In this document: positions 34,676 to 47,643 of the stretch, in pieces | How the letters are laid out: every line of letters starts with the position of its first letter | Numbering within the stretch: the stretch's first letter is position 1 | Assembly (NCBI GenBank): GCA_028023455.1 | Contig: JAQFVV010006221.1 | Span: 10,840,825 to 10,904,824 of the forward strand | Length of the DNA stretch: 64,000 nt | Origin: Epiperipatus broadwayi | Lineage: Eukaryota; Onychophora; Udeonychophora; Euonychophora; Peripatidae | Reading direction: 5' to 3' | The notes under the pieces: generated by a model | Told to the model about the DNA's origin: nothing | The model's database searches: none | Seen by the model: the letters and a program-made list of their open reading frames with translations, nothing else | Translations under genes and position numbers: made by a program

Positions 34676-35565
34676 TCCAGATTATCATCTCTACACATAT
34701 ATGCAATAAGTGCTCAGATATATATTAAGATAGCCAACTTTCATACTTTTATGGACAGGCTTCAATCCACTCCAAACCCCAACTCTTCAACCATTCATCC
34801 AATTGAAAATCTGATAATGGAATGCTCAAAGGCCACCCTGAGGCTGAGATTCTTGTCACATCCATGTTGACCTAAAGTCAATATGACCTTTCATGTACAG
34901 GGTGTAATCCATTTAATACATTTATACAAGTGATGGGCAGACATCTCTACTATGTAATAACTAAAATACAGGTTTATTATATACCTATATCAATATATGT
35001 AATATATAGGGTATATGCGCACAGATTTTTACATAATACAGGTTTATTATATACCTGTATCAATATATGTAATATATAGGGTATATGAGCACAGATTTTT
35101 ACATAACCCACCACTCACCACTTTATCTCAAGTGTATCAGTGATATGAGATAGAGTGGTGAGTGGTGGATCATGTGAGAATCTGTGCTCATATATGCTAT
35201 ATATTACATATATTGATACAGGTACATGTGTTCAAATGTATCAGTGATATGAGATAGAGGTATATAATAAGCCTGTATTTCAGTTATTACATAGTGACAT
35301 GTCTGCCCATCCCTAGTATATGTATTAAATGGATTATGTCCTGTACATGAGGGGTCAGATTGATTTTAGATCAACATGGGTGTGAAAAGAATCTCGGCCT
35401 CAGGGTGGCCTTTAAGTGTTCCATCATCAGATTTTTAATTGGATAGTTAGTTGAAGAGTTGGAGTTTGGAGTGAATTGAAGCCTGTCCATTAAAGTAGGA
35501 AGATTTGCTATCTTAATATATATCTGAGCACTTATTGCATATATGTGTAGAGATGATAAACTGGA

Positions 35566-35607
35566 CCAACTGATAATTGCTGGTTTAGCATGAAATACAT
35601 ATATTGG
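35566..35607 (+). ncRNA. Hammerhead ribozyme relic, family B
   Basis: CCAA, CTGATAA (G8 to A), stem II TGCT/AGCA, GAAA, TACATATATTGG. Stem I and III are intact. The G8 change predicts inactivity. Confidence 0.6.
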
Positions 35608-35860
35608 TGATTATTTATCTTTTCGACATATATGTGTTCAAGAATATCAGTGATATGAGATGGAGTGGTGAGTCGTGTGAAAATCTGTGCTCGTATACCC
35701 TATAAAATAAATTATAGTTAAATGAGTGAATTTAATTTAAAAACTTTTAAGTACAAAAAATACCAATAAAATTAAGTCTATTAGGTCATAAGATTAGATT
35801 GTTATATTTTTACAAATTGAATAAATTTGCTTCAAATTCAAAATTAAACAGAATGATGCA

Positions 35861-36425
35861 AAGAAAATAAATCTCTATAACATAATCAATGGTTTCCCTG
35901 CCAAAGCAGACTTCTTTAGTGAAAAAGGACTAAAAGATATATACTGATTATTTCCCATAATTCTCAGTTGCATCCCACATAGCCTTAATATTAAAAGAAC
36001 TCTTAAACAAGTTAATTGCTTCAGAATCATAAATTTCCAATAATAAAGATTCTTTAATTTTTTTTATTTCATTTCTTTCAAAGCAGAACAATCTTAGCCT
36101 CATCCAAACTAATAATATGGTCTGTATCTTTTTCATGAATATATAAAGCAGAACTAATATATTTATTTATAATCCTACTTTTATGTATTTTTATTCTTTT
36201 ATTTAAGCTCAAACTACTCTGATCTATATATAACTTTTTTAAAGATTCTGGAGCAATTAGCTTCTTTAAGAGTTCTTTTAATATTAAGACTGTGAGGGTT
36301 GTAATAGGGAATTGTGGGAAATAGTTGATACTTATTTGTTGACTTGTTTTTACTCCTTTGCGCATGAAAAAATTGCTTTTGGAAGGGAAACCATTAGTTG
36401 TGTTATAAAGTTTATTTTCTTCGGC
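35861..36425 (-). pseudogene. Penelope-like element relic: GIY-YIG endonuclease, frameshifted
   Basis: Minus strand. 36270-36080 reads ESLKKLYIDQSSLSLNKRIK, IHKSRIINKY, SSALYIHEKDTDH, DEAKIV. A frameshift near 36085 moves the frame, and ERNEIKKIKESLLLEIYDS, then NLF, follow to about 35950. This is the GIY-YIG layout (YI.Q block, R of KRIK, H...H, and ES as metal-ligand region) of Poseidon-type Penelope-like elements. Inverted copies of a roughly 48-bp sequence (GGGAAACCATTGATTATGTT on the minus strand at 35861-35909; GGGAAACCATTAGTTGTGTT on the plus strand from 36386) flank it, resembling the inverted terminal-repeat fragments common in such elements. No RT found. Confidence 0.65.
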
Positions 36426-36429
36426 TAGT

Positions 36430-39400
36430 CTTATTTAATTTTGAATTTAAAGTAATTTTAATTATTTTATTAACTAGTTTAGCTTTTAATATTTGTAAAC
36501 TGAATATTATATTATATATATATATTTAAGTAATTTTTAAAGAAGTATATTCAAATTAATAAAACATGTAAATGGATGATGAAAATCGGTAAACAACATT
36601 TTATTAAAGTTTATTAATAAATAAAAATATATGTTTGAAGATAGTATTTAAATTTTTTGCATCAAGTAAAAATATGGATAAATAAATCTTTGTTACAAAA
36701 ATAAAATAATTTTAAACTATAACGATAGAAATTTAAATTTTTTACTATATTTTTTGGGTGTAAAAAATATTTTCTGAAAGTTCATACATCGTATTAAAAA
36801 TATTTTCTATTTAAAAATATTTCAAAAACTCATTATTGATTTTAAATTAGATTTTTTTCTCCTTCTTTCTTTTAGAATGCTATTTTTTCTTTAAAAACAT
36901 GTCAAAAATTAAATTAAAAATATCACCAAAATAGTTTCAACATTTTTCATAAATATAAACAAAAAAAAATGTGTTGGTATTTTAACTTCTCAGAAATAAT
37001 CCATTCGTTTCACAAATGCTTCAGCAGTTATTAAAAATGACTAACATTAGTCATCGGCAGAAATATTTAATTCATAAATCAAATACCTTCATCTAAAGTA
37101 GTTTTTAAAGTTGGTTTATTTCACTAATAAATCATAAGGATAATAAAATGAGAATTCGTATTTAAAAGTGTTACAAAAAAAATTATTTTTCTTTTTTTTT
37201 TTCAATAAATTAGTTAAATTCATATTATTGAATGAAAGTTTGATGACGTTTCTTAAAGATCACAATGTGATTTAATAATATAAAGAATCACAAAAAAACT
37301 AGCAATTGTATATAGAATAATAAATAATAAGGTTGTATGCAGGCAGTGCTGATAAATAAATAAGTCTCTCTCACTCATGGAGGGGCTAAATGCATATAAA
37401 AAGCAATATAATATCCATCTAAAATTTCCCAAATTAATAACAGTAATAGTATAAGGCATGGAGCTGATAATAATAAAAAATAATTATAACTCTCACATGT
37501 ACATACAGAAGGCATAATACTATATGTACACTGATAAAACTGTCATTGCATAATGATGACAAAATTTAATTTCTAAACTATCTAGAATTATCACACACAC
37601 ACACACATTGACATAATACTTTTGTTTATAAATACTTACATCAAATATATCAAAGGCTGTTCTGCCTTGAGTACAATCATTTATTTAAGCTTAAACAATA
37701 ATTCAGAGAACTCCAGAATAATAATAAAAATTAACTTATAGAATAAATATTTTACCATATATCTCATCCAATTCCATTTCTTGGATACCACCATTATAAA
37801 CATATTTATAATATCATAAAATACATAAATTATGACTACAAATAATTTGGAATATACCAATATATATATATAATAAATATTATATCCTTCTTCAGATTTA
37901 AAATTAAAGTTCTTTTTCCTTTATAAGAAAAATTATCTCTTTACATTTAAGTTCTTCTTGTTAACTTTTTAAAATGATGTGGCAATATGGTCTTTCATTA
38001 AGGCATAGAAAGCACATATATAAAGATTTATTGCAGAGATTGTTTTAAGAAAATGTTCACAATTAAATTTAACAAATTTGAAGATGACAAGAGTTGATAG
38101 TAGATATTTAAAATAATATATAGTTCTTTTATAATACATTTCTAATTGTAATATGAATTGTATGAGAAATGAGCAGAAAGAGAATTTTAATTAACAACTG
38201 TTCTTTATAAAGTTTCATATTATAAGTTGCCATTTTAGTAATATTAAATATGAAAGTTTAAATTACTTCTTCATTTTTTTTAAATGTAAAGCAATATATT
38301 TAAAGCAAATAAGTATATTCAAAAACTAGTTTAATGAATAAATAGACGAACTTGGAACATATAATTATTTTAATCCAACATCAACTTATTCATCTTACCA
38401 TGAAAATATATAAATAAAACTTTTTCAAGATATTTAAAAGGTTTATTTTTATGACTATCTTTCATTATAATTTTATAATACAAGTCTAAATAATTATCAC
38501 TTCATTTCTTTTTAATAAACTGAATACTTTGACAGTAGTTCATCATTTTTATATTTTAATTTGCATAAATTTATTAATTTCCTTAGCAATTAAAATTGTG
38601 TTAATAACTAATTAAAAGAGTAAATAAATTGTCAAAGACAATTATTACAGCAAAAGTTCTAATCTAGCTAATGTTTAAGTATAAGAATAAAATAACATAC
38701 TTTCCCTGATGTGCACTCTGTTTACTGTTGACTTCTTTTAAAAATTACTAAAATTATTAGCATCTTTAAAAGATTTATTGTTTGACAAACCAGCTGAACA
38801 TATACTTTATGAGTAATACTGCAATGGATTACATTTTATTCAGCCATGGAGATGATAAAGAGTAAAACTTAAAAATTTTAAATTGACTTTAAAAAATAAT
38901 AGTTAAATTAAAACTAATCAATTTAATTCAAAACTAAAATAAAGTGAAGTCATTAGAGAATAACATTATTTTTATAATGATGTGTGTTTTATACATACAT
39001 GCACATCAAGATTTTCCATTGCATTTACTATAATGTGATATAACTCAAATAATCCCCTTCTAGTATTTTGTCATATGTAAATTATTAGCATATTTTTATC
39101 TTTTACAATTGATTAACTTAATCTTGATCTTTATCAATCCAGACTACTCAGTCATGTGATGTCTAGACCAATAATGAACTTTTTTAAATACAATTTAATT
39201 ATTAAATCAATGATTTATTTAATACTAATCAAAATTATTTACTTATTTTTTAAATTAAACATTATTTTTATCTCAAAGTTTCTTTTTTATTTTACTTTAC
39301 CTAATTAGATGCTTTTGATATTGTGATTGATTTAATGTACCCTTTTGTTTTATAACTTTTAATAATGTATTTTAAATGTTACACTCATTCCCATGCATGC

Positions 39401-40435
39401 ACATATATTCATACATTCACATGTACACTAAATATAACCAAAATTTTAAAACAAATGAAAATAAATTAATGACTAACATTTAAAACTGATTTAAATTACA
39501 CTTATCCCAGTTACTTAAACTTAATATTGCTAAATTCTGATTTTATTATTACATAAACTAACATTTAATAAATCATTACTTTAAAACCATTTATTAAAAA
39601 AAACTAACAAAGAACCCAACAGAGCCAAATAACCATTTTATTAAGCATATAATAACTTTGTTCATAGCATTTACTTGAAACATAGCAAGTTTTAAATTAA
39701 CTTTTTTTTTAGATTTAAAGTATTAATTTTACTCTGTTAAGCAAATATTAAATAATCTAAATATTTTTAAATAACTAAGAATTAAAATAAGCTAACTAAA
39801 TTATTTGAATCCCTATTATTCAAACATTTAGCTTAAGACTATTATAATAATACTAATAAGGAAATTTATTTATTATAATCTATAAAAAAATATTTTTAAA
39901 GCATTACAACATATATCTAATCCACAGGATTAAATATATGATTACAATATATATTATCAGATATTACACATTGATGTGGAAACAGAGTGATGGATTTGAA
40001 AACAAAAGATCCACTGATCATGTTAATTCTGCCACTTTTATGGCTAAATCATCTTATGACTTTTCCCATGAAGATCGTTAAATTATTATTTACCATTTTA
40101 ATAATAAACTATAAGTTTAAAAAAATATTAACCATTAAACAATATCAGCAGAATAGGAATTGGACATCTTATCCTTAATTAGGTCTTTTTCAAGAATGTA
40201 TATAATAACAAACCAATATGTTATTTCTGTTACAGGAAGTGTGTTAAAATTACTTTAATGATATTACCTTACAGATACTAATGTAATTTATTAATAATTC
40301 ATATTTCAGTAATTTTTATATTTTATAAACATAATTATGTGCATATTTAAAAACAAAATTAAATGAAAATTTGAAAAAACCAATAAATAACATTACCTAT
40401 AGAATACTGCACTAGTAAATTAAATAGTGAATTTG
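36430..40435. other. Four kilobases of AT-rich DNA without a recognised feature
   Basis: Read on both strands. Only simple sequence was found: (AC)n at about 37591-37608 and AT tracts at 36510 and 37860. The frames 37459-37253 (minus) and 39987-40178 have no domain. Possibly intronic or intergenic. Confidence 0.45.
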
Positions 40436-40439
40436 AGGA

Positions 40440-41040
40440 TTATATCTCTTTTTTGCATGTGTGGGGTCATGTGTATTGGGTGCTTGAGATAAAGTGGAGG
40501 ATAGATAGACTGAAAAATCATGTGTTCAAACCTCTCTATTTACATATATAGGAAACATTCGAATTACATATTGCTTAGGAATAAATTACATCTTATTATA
40601 AGTTCAGCCCATACACCTCTTCTATTAATATATATGGATCTGTAATGTTTGATAATATGAGGGGATTATGTTGATGTAATGTATACATAAGTTATGACTA
40701 TAATATCAAATCCAACAAGGGCTTTGAACCTTTCATTATCAGTTTTTCAATGAATGAATGATTGAATACTTGGGGGGGTGGTGAAAAAATTGAAGACTTT
40801 CCATTAAGATTAGATGAATTGCTATCTTAATATAAACCAAGCACTGATTGCATATATGTATGGGAGATTATAATCTTGTCCAACTGATGAGGACTGTTTC
40901 AGCACAAAATACATATAGTGGAAATCGTGTATCTTTATTGTATGGGTGTGGTCATGTGTATCAGTTGCTCAAGATAGGGTAGTGGATGAATAAACTGACA
41001 AATCCTGAATTCAAATCCCTATATATAGGAAACATTCAGT
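40440..41040 (+). mobile_element. Family B ribozyme repeat, one and a half sense units
   Basis: TGTGGGGTCATGTGTATTGG at about 40460 recurs as GTGTGGTCATGTGTATCAG at about 40945, a period near 0.48 kb, again indicating tandem units. The middle carries TTATCAGTTTTTCAATGAAT, TAATATAAACCAAGCACTGA and the ribozyme relic. Confidence 0.65.
40880..40921 (+). ncRNA. Hammerhead ribozyme relic, family B
   Basis: CCAA, perfect CTGATGA, stem II partly mispaired, GAAA changed to AAAA, TACATATAGTGG. Predicted inactive. Confidence 0.55.
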
Positions 41041-41639
41041 CCTAAGCAAATGACATACTGCCTTAGAATTATATAGTAAATTAACTAATTTTTTTAAGAT
41101 ATGCAAACAATATTACCATAAATAATAGAATTATTTTTTCAAAGAAAATTGTGAAATAATTTTTAGTTCGTGCAATGTATATTAAATGTGCAAATTTGTT
41201 ACATATATATAAATATATAATAAAAAAATACATTGCTAATTCTTAAATATATATTTATTTGCTTTTTCTAACAAATGAATATAAATTTGAAAAAAATTGA
41301 TTTTCTTCTTTGCATCACATTTATTATAAGAATAAATTTATCTTATGCAGATTTAATGCCAGAAAATATTTCATCTTTATTTATTACTCATTTATTTATT
41401 CCTTGAAATATCAACTCATACAGAAAGCATTTGATAATTTTGCTATCAGAACTAGATTTAATTTGGATTATGGTACTATAGAGATTATTTCATTTTTTCA
41501 TTACTGTCATTATAATTAAAAGCTCTGTAGTTGAGACCTTTGTTATGAGTTTTAGTATATACACAGATTTTTAAATAAAATAAATTTATACCTTGAAGAA
41601 AATAATATTTACTAATTATTTCACCCTCAGATTGTCAAT
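41041..41639. other. AT-rich stretch without a recognised gene
   Basis: Nothing recognised. The frame 41310-41519 is AT-biased. Confidence 0.35.
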
Positions 41640-41900
41640 GATATGGATGGCTGAAGAGTTGGAGAGTGAAGAAAATTGAAGCTTGTCCATTAAAGTTTGA
41701 AGATTTGCCATCTTAATATAAACTGAGCACTGACTGTATATGTGTGTAGGAGGTGGTAATCTGGACCAACTGATGAGTGCTGATTCAGCACAAAATATTG
41801 AAGATTATGTATCTTTTTCACATGTATGTGATCATGTATATCAGTTGTATAAGATGGATTGGATAGATGTAGGGAGCTTTCAAGTTCGAGTTCAAGTGCC
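41640..41900 (+). mobile_element. Family B ribozyme repeat, single sense fragment
   Basis: TGAAGAGTTGGAGAGTG, TTGAAGCTTGTCCATTAAAG, TAATATAAACTGAGCACTGA, ribozyme relic, CACATGTATGTGATCATG, TGTATAAGATGGATTGGATA. Block order is as in the 22.4 kb copy. Confidence 0.65.
41766..41800 (+). ncRNA. Hammerhead ribozyme relic, family B
   Basis: CCAA, CTGATGA, perfect stem II GTGCTG/CAGCAC, then AAAA for GAAA and a shortened stem III (TATTG). Predicted inactive. Confidence 0.6.
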
Positions 41901-43429
41901 TTATAATTAATTATATAACTTATACATATATATATTCTTAATGATTTTCTAGATTTTCAATTCGCATTTAATTTTTTTCAACTTTATAATTTTTCAAAAA
42001 ATATTCTTTTATTTATTTATTTATTTTTAACATTCCAGCATTCGATTTTTTTAAATCTTTTCCTATGTTTATTAACAACAGTCTGTTTTATATAAAATTC
42101 CATTCCAAACCAACTTTTTTCTCTGTTCTAGATTTTATGAACCGTAGAATAACTTACTCTTTTTTATTACAAATTTATATAACTATTGTAATTTATTTAT
42201 TTATTTTTTATCATCATTTATTCAACTTCTTAAAGAATGATGATAAAAAAATTAAACTAATTGCAATAGTTATATAAATGTGAAATAAAAAAGAGAAAGT
42301 TATTATATGCCTCATAAAATCTAGAACAGAGACCCAAAAAAAATCCTTATTTTGTTTAACTGAACTGTTGATTCCAAATTTGGGAAAAGATAAAAAGTAA
42401 AATCTAAAGCTTTTCAGTATTAGTTTGAGAATACTGAAATGCTAAAAAAAGTAGATGAAAAAAAAATATTTTATTTTTTAGAAAATTAAATAATGGTAAA
42501 AAAAAATTAAATATTTGAAAAGTTAGTATTATATATATACAATTAGGCTGACTAATTAAAATGCAAAATACATGTGTAAATAGATAGTCATTCATATCAA
42601 TGCTAAAAAAAGTACTACTAAATCATCGTTATTCAGCTAACTCAGATGAAGTTAAACATCACCTTTTTTTTTATATAAAATATAAGAAATTTTATTCTCT
42701 AATTTGGTTACAATTCATATGGTAAGATTAAAAATAGAATACATTAAATGGTATTCAAAGAAGAAAAAAGTTTCAATGATGACATATCCTACATTCCATA
42801 ACCTAAGCTGACTACAGTGATCCATAGGAGCAATGGGAAAGACCCAGGGTTTGGTATCTTGGAGATAGGTGACTAAGCTTGCATGACTCAAAATGTACAA
42901 ACATGACATCAAAGTTTTGTCCATGCAAAAATCACAGCATTTACATAGGTAAGTCAGACCCTTCATAATGGATGTCAATGTCCTCATATCCAGGGTCAAA
43001 GATATAGGCTTGAGGATGGGGGCAATTAGTAATCAATCCTGAATGGATGCATTTAAGCCAGTTTTTAATTGTTTCCAGTATAGGCGGTTTCTATCTGGAT
43101 ATAAAGAGGACTAGCCTCAATGAGGGATAACAATCAACTTCCATGTGGCTTCAAAGATGTAGGGGGGAAGCCAAATTCTGAAGTCTCTTCTGAAATTTTT
43201 TTATTTTTTTCTATATATAAATCAAGCGGATAATCCAGGACATGATTAAAGATGAGTCAGCAATGAGTAAACATAGTGGAAATAATATGAATGATGAACG
43301 TATTTCTGGGATGGATCCATGTACTATGTGAAATTTAGGTGATGGTTCTTTAAACCTAAATTCTTTGACTTCCTGTTAAAAATTAACATTAATGCCTTGC
43401 TTACTAAACATTTCCTAATACACCACTGA
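41901..43429. other. AT-rich DNA, then about 700 bp of more balanced composition, unrecognised
   Basis: 42690-43380 is richer in G+C than its surroundings. It holds a minus-strand frame at 42999-42715 with several Cys (YLCKCCDFCMDK). I do not recognise it. It could be part of the LINE whose 3' end follows or a separate element. An inverted repeat of about 100 bp lies around 42105-42320 (TTTTTTCTCTGTTCTAGATT and its mirror), a small fold-back. Confidence 0.35.
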
Positions 43430-43951
43430 GGTTTCTCAAGCATTGATTCCACTTGTTCCCTATGCCTCAGAGATAAAGAAACTTCACTACATCTCCTCTG
43501 CCACTACTTTTCCCTTCAACCCTATGGAGACCTTGTAGCCTCGATGCTAAAAGACAAAATGCCTACATTATCAACACTTAGGCGAGGCATCAACATAATT
43601 GACCCAATCTGCCCTCTCTGCCAGACTCATGACGAAACATTTGACCATCTGATTTACTCATGCCATGGACTCTGGAGGTCTAGAAGGATTATTGCTGATA
43701 ACCTTAAAGTGAATTTTTACCTTGTTACCTCTCTTAAGGACAGTATTAAGGCAAGATCCATCCCTACTATTAGGCTGTCATTATTTATCAACTATGCATT
43801 CTGGTCTACTCGCTGTAAAATGGTTTTCAATCCCGGTGCAATTCATGAGGGAAAATTCTTTCTGAATAAACTTATAAAATTTAAAAACCATGACATGCTC
43901 CTAGCTCCAAAAGTATTATTCGAGGAAACACAAACTCTGATTGCATTGTAA
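43430..43951 (+). pseudogene. LINE reverse transcriptase C-terminus with zinc knuckles (zf-RVT), 5'-truncated
   Basis: Open without a stop from about 43430 to the TAA at 43949-43951. The annotated frame starts at ATG 43544, but similarity begins earlier, with CSLCLRDKETSLHLLCHYF at about 43454. A second knuckle, CPLCQTHDETFDHLIYSC, lies at residues 23-40 counted from the ATG. C-x2-C ... H ... C knuckles close to the C-terminus are typical of LINE ORF2 proteins. The tail reads LIKFKNHDMLLAP, EETQTLIAL, paralleling the copy at 8.7-9.0 kb. This is one of the least decayed coding relics in the window, but no RT palm is present, so it is a 5'-truncated insertion. Confidence 0.7.
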
Positions 43952-44410
43952 GGATGATTGCTGGTAATACGCTTTGTTTCTTCTGTCTAAGATATTGCTG
44001 AAAGTGGTTTTGTTAATAATCAGAGGTTCAGATCCTTATGTTATCAAAATGGATAATATTTAACTGAATACATCAGATTTAGCATAAATACCTAAGCCTT
44101 CATAGTTGTAGTGATTTTTCCAATGGTGATCTGACCAAACTCTAGATTGAACTCTAGATTGACTATGTGACTCTTGGTAGTATGAGGCAATTTGTCTAGG
44201 TGAGTTGGTGAGCTTAATTGGTCTACTTGTGTGTTAACAGTAGACCAGGTATTAGAGTTTACCTCTTGCCCAGAATAATACTATCTTTTATTTATTTATA
44301 ATCATGTAATTCGTCTTTATGTTTGTAATTCTAGCTTTCCTTTTAATTTACCATGTATACATAATTGTCACTGTAAACATTGTACTTGTTTAATAAATAT
44401 TTTGGGAAAA
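43952..44410 (+). other. Probable 3' untranslated region of the LINE
   Basis: Composition stays less AT-rich than the flanks until about 44400, where TTTAATAAATATTTTGGG and an A-run look like a polyadenylation end. Boundaries are approximate. Confidence 0.45.
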
Positions 44411-44704
44411 AAAATATTGGGACAATAGCATTTAAATTAAAATGTGTATTGAAGAGTGAAAAAAACTTTTTAAAAAAAATTGCCATATAAATGTATTCTA
44501 AATTATAATTAGTCAGCCAATATATTCATATATATATAATCTTATTTGGGCCACCATACATGTAATAGTTTTTTTAATTTGCCAATGTTTATTTTTATCA
44601 TACAACCATGAAAATCTTCTTTATAATATATATATATAGAAACGTCAATATTTATTTAGTTAAATTTGGTTACTCCTAAAAACCTGTTTTATAAAATCAT
44701 TATC

Positions 44705-44950
44705 ACCATTTCCAACCATTATCAATCCACTGCACAAATGAAGATCTCTCTAAATTTATTCCATCTTCTCCGAACTCTAGCATCTTTTCTCCACATCACA
44801 CAGCAGACTTCCTTATTTCATCCATCAATCTCTTGAAAATCCTGTTTAAGATTTTAACTGTTCATCTCTTACCAACTCTTCTAGTAATATGTTCAGCCCA
44901 AATCCAGTCTCTTAGCTCTTTCTATGATGTCAGTAATAACCATATTGTCC
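44705..44950 (-). pseudogene. RTE-type LINE 3' fragment
   Basis: Minus-strand fragment corresponding to the last 80 or so codons: plus-strand landmarks CATTATCAATCCACTGCA, TCTCCACATCACACAGCAG, CCATCAATCTCTTGAAAATC and TCTTCTAGTAATATGTTCAG parallel those at 1545-1760. No long frame remains. Confidence 0.6.
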
Positions 44951-47628
44951 AGCAATTTAATTAAAGGCTACATAACAAAGATTTTTAAAAAAACTTGTGT
45001 GTGTATGCACTTGCGCACACGTATGTATAATACACATTAATAAAATGCTACTAAATAAATAAAAATATTTAAAAATTGTTAATTAGTCTTGTTTCCACAT
45101 CGTTTGAAAAAGGAAAAAAGTAAGACACCTGATGAAAAAAATAAAGAATGTAATTTGCTTTCTGCTATGCGTCATGCATAATTAAATAGTCTATACTTAA
45201 TTGCAGTCCAAGGAGGATCAGTTGTTTTCTATCCTGAAGAACATAGGATAAAGAAACTCAAGTGTGCATTCTAAAAAAGAATTTGTCTTCCTGCCAATTA
45301 TAATTACAAATTTATAAAGTAAGTTATACATATATCTTATTATACTGAGAGACTTTTTATTATGCAAGGCTAAGTAAAAACCAATAGTATGTCGGTTGAA
45401 ACTCCAAGACACCACCGGTCTTGTAAATGAAGTTTGTAACGAGTTATAATTCCAACTGTTATAATCTGCAAAGAAAAAGGAAAGACTAAATTACGCTGTT
45501 GAATTGCTATAACTATTTTTATTGGAAGTGTAGTATACTAATACAAAGATTATATTTGTCAAAGATTCATTTGCAATTGGTGAAATTCTGCTGAGAGTTA
45601 AGATATTAGAAGAATAATTTATTTCTTTACAGAAAGCGAAAAGGACTTTAAATTTATAAAGACACAAAAAGTAATTATAATTAAATATTCTACAAGAGTA
45701 TATTTTATTTTTGCTTATAAACTTGAATAAAAATAATTCTAAAGAATGTATTGTTTTTTTATATTTATCTATAGGAGTGAATTCGTTAAAAAAAAAAAAA
45801 AATTGATTTTCTTCTGTAGGATATAAATAAATGGAGAAAAAATAAAATATATACGAATTCTTTACTAGTATTAAACACTTTAATAATTTTATGTAAAAAG
45901 TAAATTTGCATTGAAATTTGCATAGTATAATAATAAACCTCCCTATTTACACTTTGTTGAGTTAATAAATAGTTTTTGTTATTGATTAATCTAGTTGTTT
46001 ATTTGGTTTTTATATATGATTAAATAATAACTTTAACATATATATGCTAATTAAGAAAAAATATCTAAAGCTAGCTTTAAGAACATGCAAAACATTAAGT
46101 GGAATACCAGAGTGTTACAGTAATATAAATGAAATTTGAGAGTAAAGATGCTAATAGAGCCCATCATCATCATCATCATCATTCCTGTGGTGGAACAAAT
46201 TAATGTTGGTTAAGTTAAATTGTATTTATAAGCCTATTTATTCTTCATCAAATTTAGTCTTACACTAGGCTATGTATACTGATATACTAATATATAATAA
46301 TACCACAGCTAGATGTTAACGATTATATAAATAATAATTATAATATTAATATCTAGGGTCTTTATTACCTTTCATAATGCTTTTTTACAATCCACTATGA
46401 CAGTTTCGATTGCCTCAGCAATCTTCTCTAGAACTTTACTTATATTTCCAAATCTTAACTAACACAAATATGCAAAAGGATTTCTTTTTTACATAATTTA
46501 TTTAATTGATGTCAGTTAAATGTACATTATATATATAAGATACTACAACATGAGATAAATGGTAAAGCTCATTTTATAGTATAATATATATATGGGTGTG
46601 TTGCATTAGCATCTATTTTGCTTCAATTCAAACTCCTCATTTTTAATATTAGTATTTTATTGACAGTTTACATTGGCCCTAAAGCCATCTTCCAGATATC
46701 AGAGGTTATTGCGAGATGTTATTTTAAATTTTAAAGTGTCTTATTTTAAAATGTAATCTGTATATATAGATTGCATAGCTAATATCCTAGAACATACAAT
46801 TTAAATATTATGTTAATAATTTTTGAAAATGACATGCTACTTTTATGTGTCAGTGTGAAAGACATATTTTTGATTACTTATAAGATAGTTCTCCTCAACA
46901 ATAAAAAGTGTTAAATTATAGTTGTCATGTTAATTTCCTTACCAGATGTACTAAGATGTTCTTCCTCTTTGCAGTTCATTAAATTATTTATTCTACCAAC
47001 CAGTAATGACTTTTTTATTTACTTTCAGATGGTGTTTCTTTCCTCAAAAAATAAAGTCATGCCATTTAGTAAAAACATTGTAGACAATCCTCCTAATATA
47101 TAAAGGAAGATAAGGTTAAAGTGATATTTTAAGTTTAATAGATTATTTTATGAAGTTGGAGAACTAACCACTCTGTTCAAATCAAATGCAAATTCATGAT
47201 ATTTAGATTTGTGATCATAAAACACAGATGAAATGTCTGTACCTGTGATTTTAGCTTTGTTATATAATGATTTATGTTTATTAACTTTCTTTTATCGATC
47301 AACATCTTGACTAACCCATATGTGATATTTCACAAAGATATCAAATACAGTGTACAGCAGTATTTTTAAATTTTTTACACACTTGATTTTTGAATTATTT
47401 AAAAATCTATTAAAATTAGGTGAATCATAAAAATATTAAAATATTTTGGTTAAAAAATGTGAATCATGCAATAATTTAAAATTTTTAGAAAAATATGTGT
47501 TGTTAGTCAGAAACATTTCTTTGAATTATAATCATATATTTAAACTAACTTATGATTGTGGTTTTATGCATTCTTATTTAAAAGAATATTTATAAAAAAA
47601 TTACAGGGTTGAAAGTTTCTTATTTCAA
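44951..47628. other. AT-rich stretch without a firmly recognised gene
   Basis: A (CAT)7 run at about 46164-46184 resembles the GAT-type tail of RTE elements but has no LINE body beside it. Short frame 45207-45269 follows an AG dinucleotide and could be an exon end, but this is not supported enough to call. Confidence 0.35.
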
Positions 47629-47643
47629 AATAATAAATTGTGT

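Larger units (their letters stand above)
34480..35710. mobile_element. Family B inverted dimer with embedded copies of a short 'ACAGG' repeat
   Basis: An antisense family B unit (34555-34910, with relic ribozyme) faces a sense unit (35330-35690, ribozyme 35566-35607). Around and between them lie four or more copies of a roughly 70-bp sequence containing ACAGGTTTATTATATACCTG and GTAATATATAGGGTATA, in direct and inverted order (34493, 34968, 35037, inverted near 35195-35280). The same short repeat appears alone at 53330-53365 and 56223-56265. The centre near 35125 is itself palindromic (CCACCACTCACCACTTTATC and its mirror). Confidence 0.7.

Noticed and set aside
45125-45145. CTGATGAAAAAAATAAAG as a hammerhead core
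   Set aside because: Core word only. The surroundings do not pair.
45207-45269. Possible short exon after TTAATTGCAG (reads VQGGSVVFYPEEHRIKKL then stop)
   Set aside because: Only about 20 codons, no partner exon, and AG dinucleotides after pyrimidine-rich DNA are common here.
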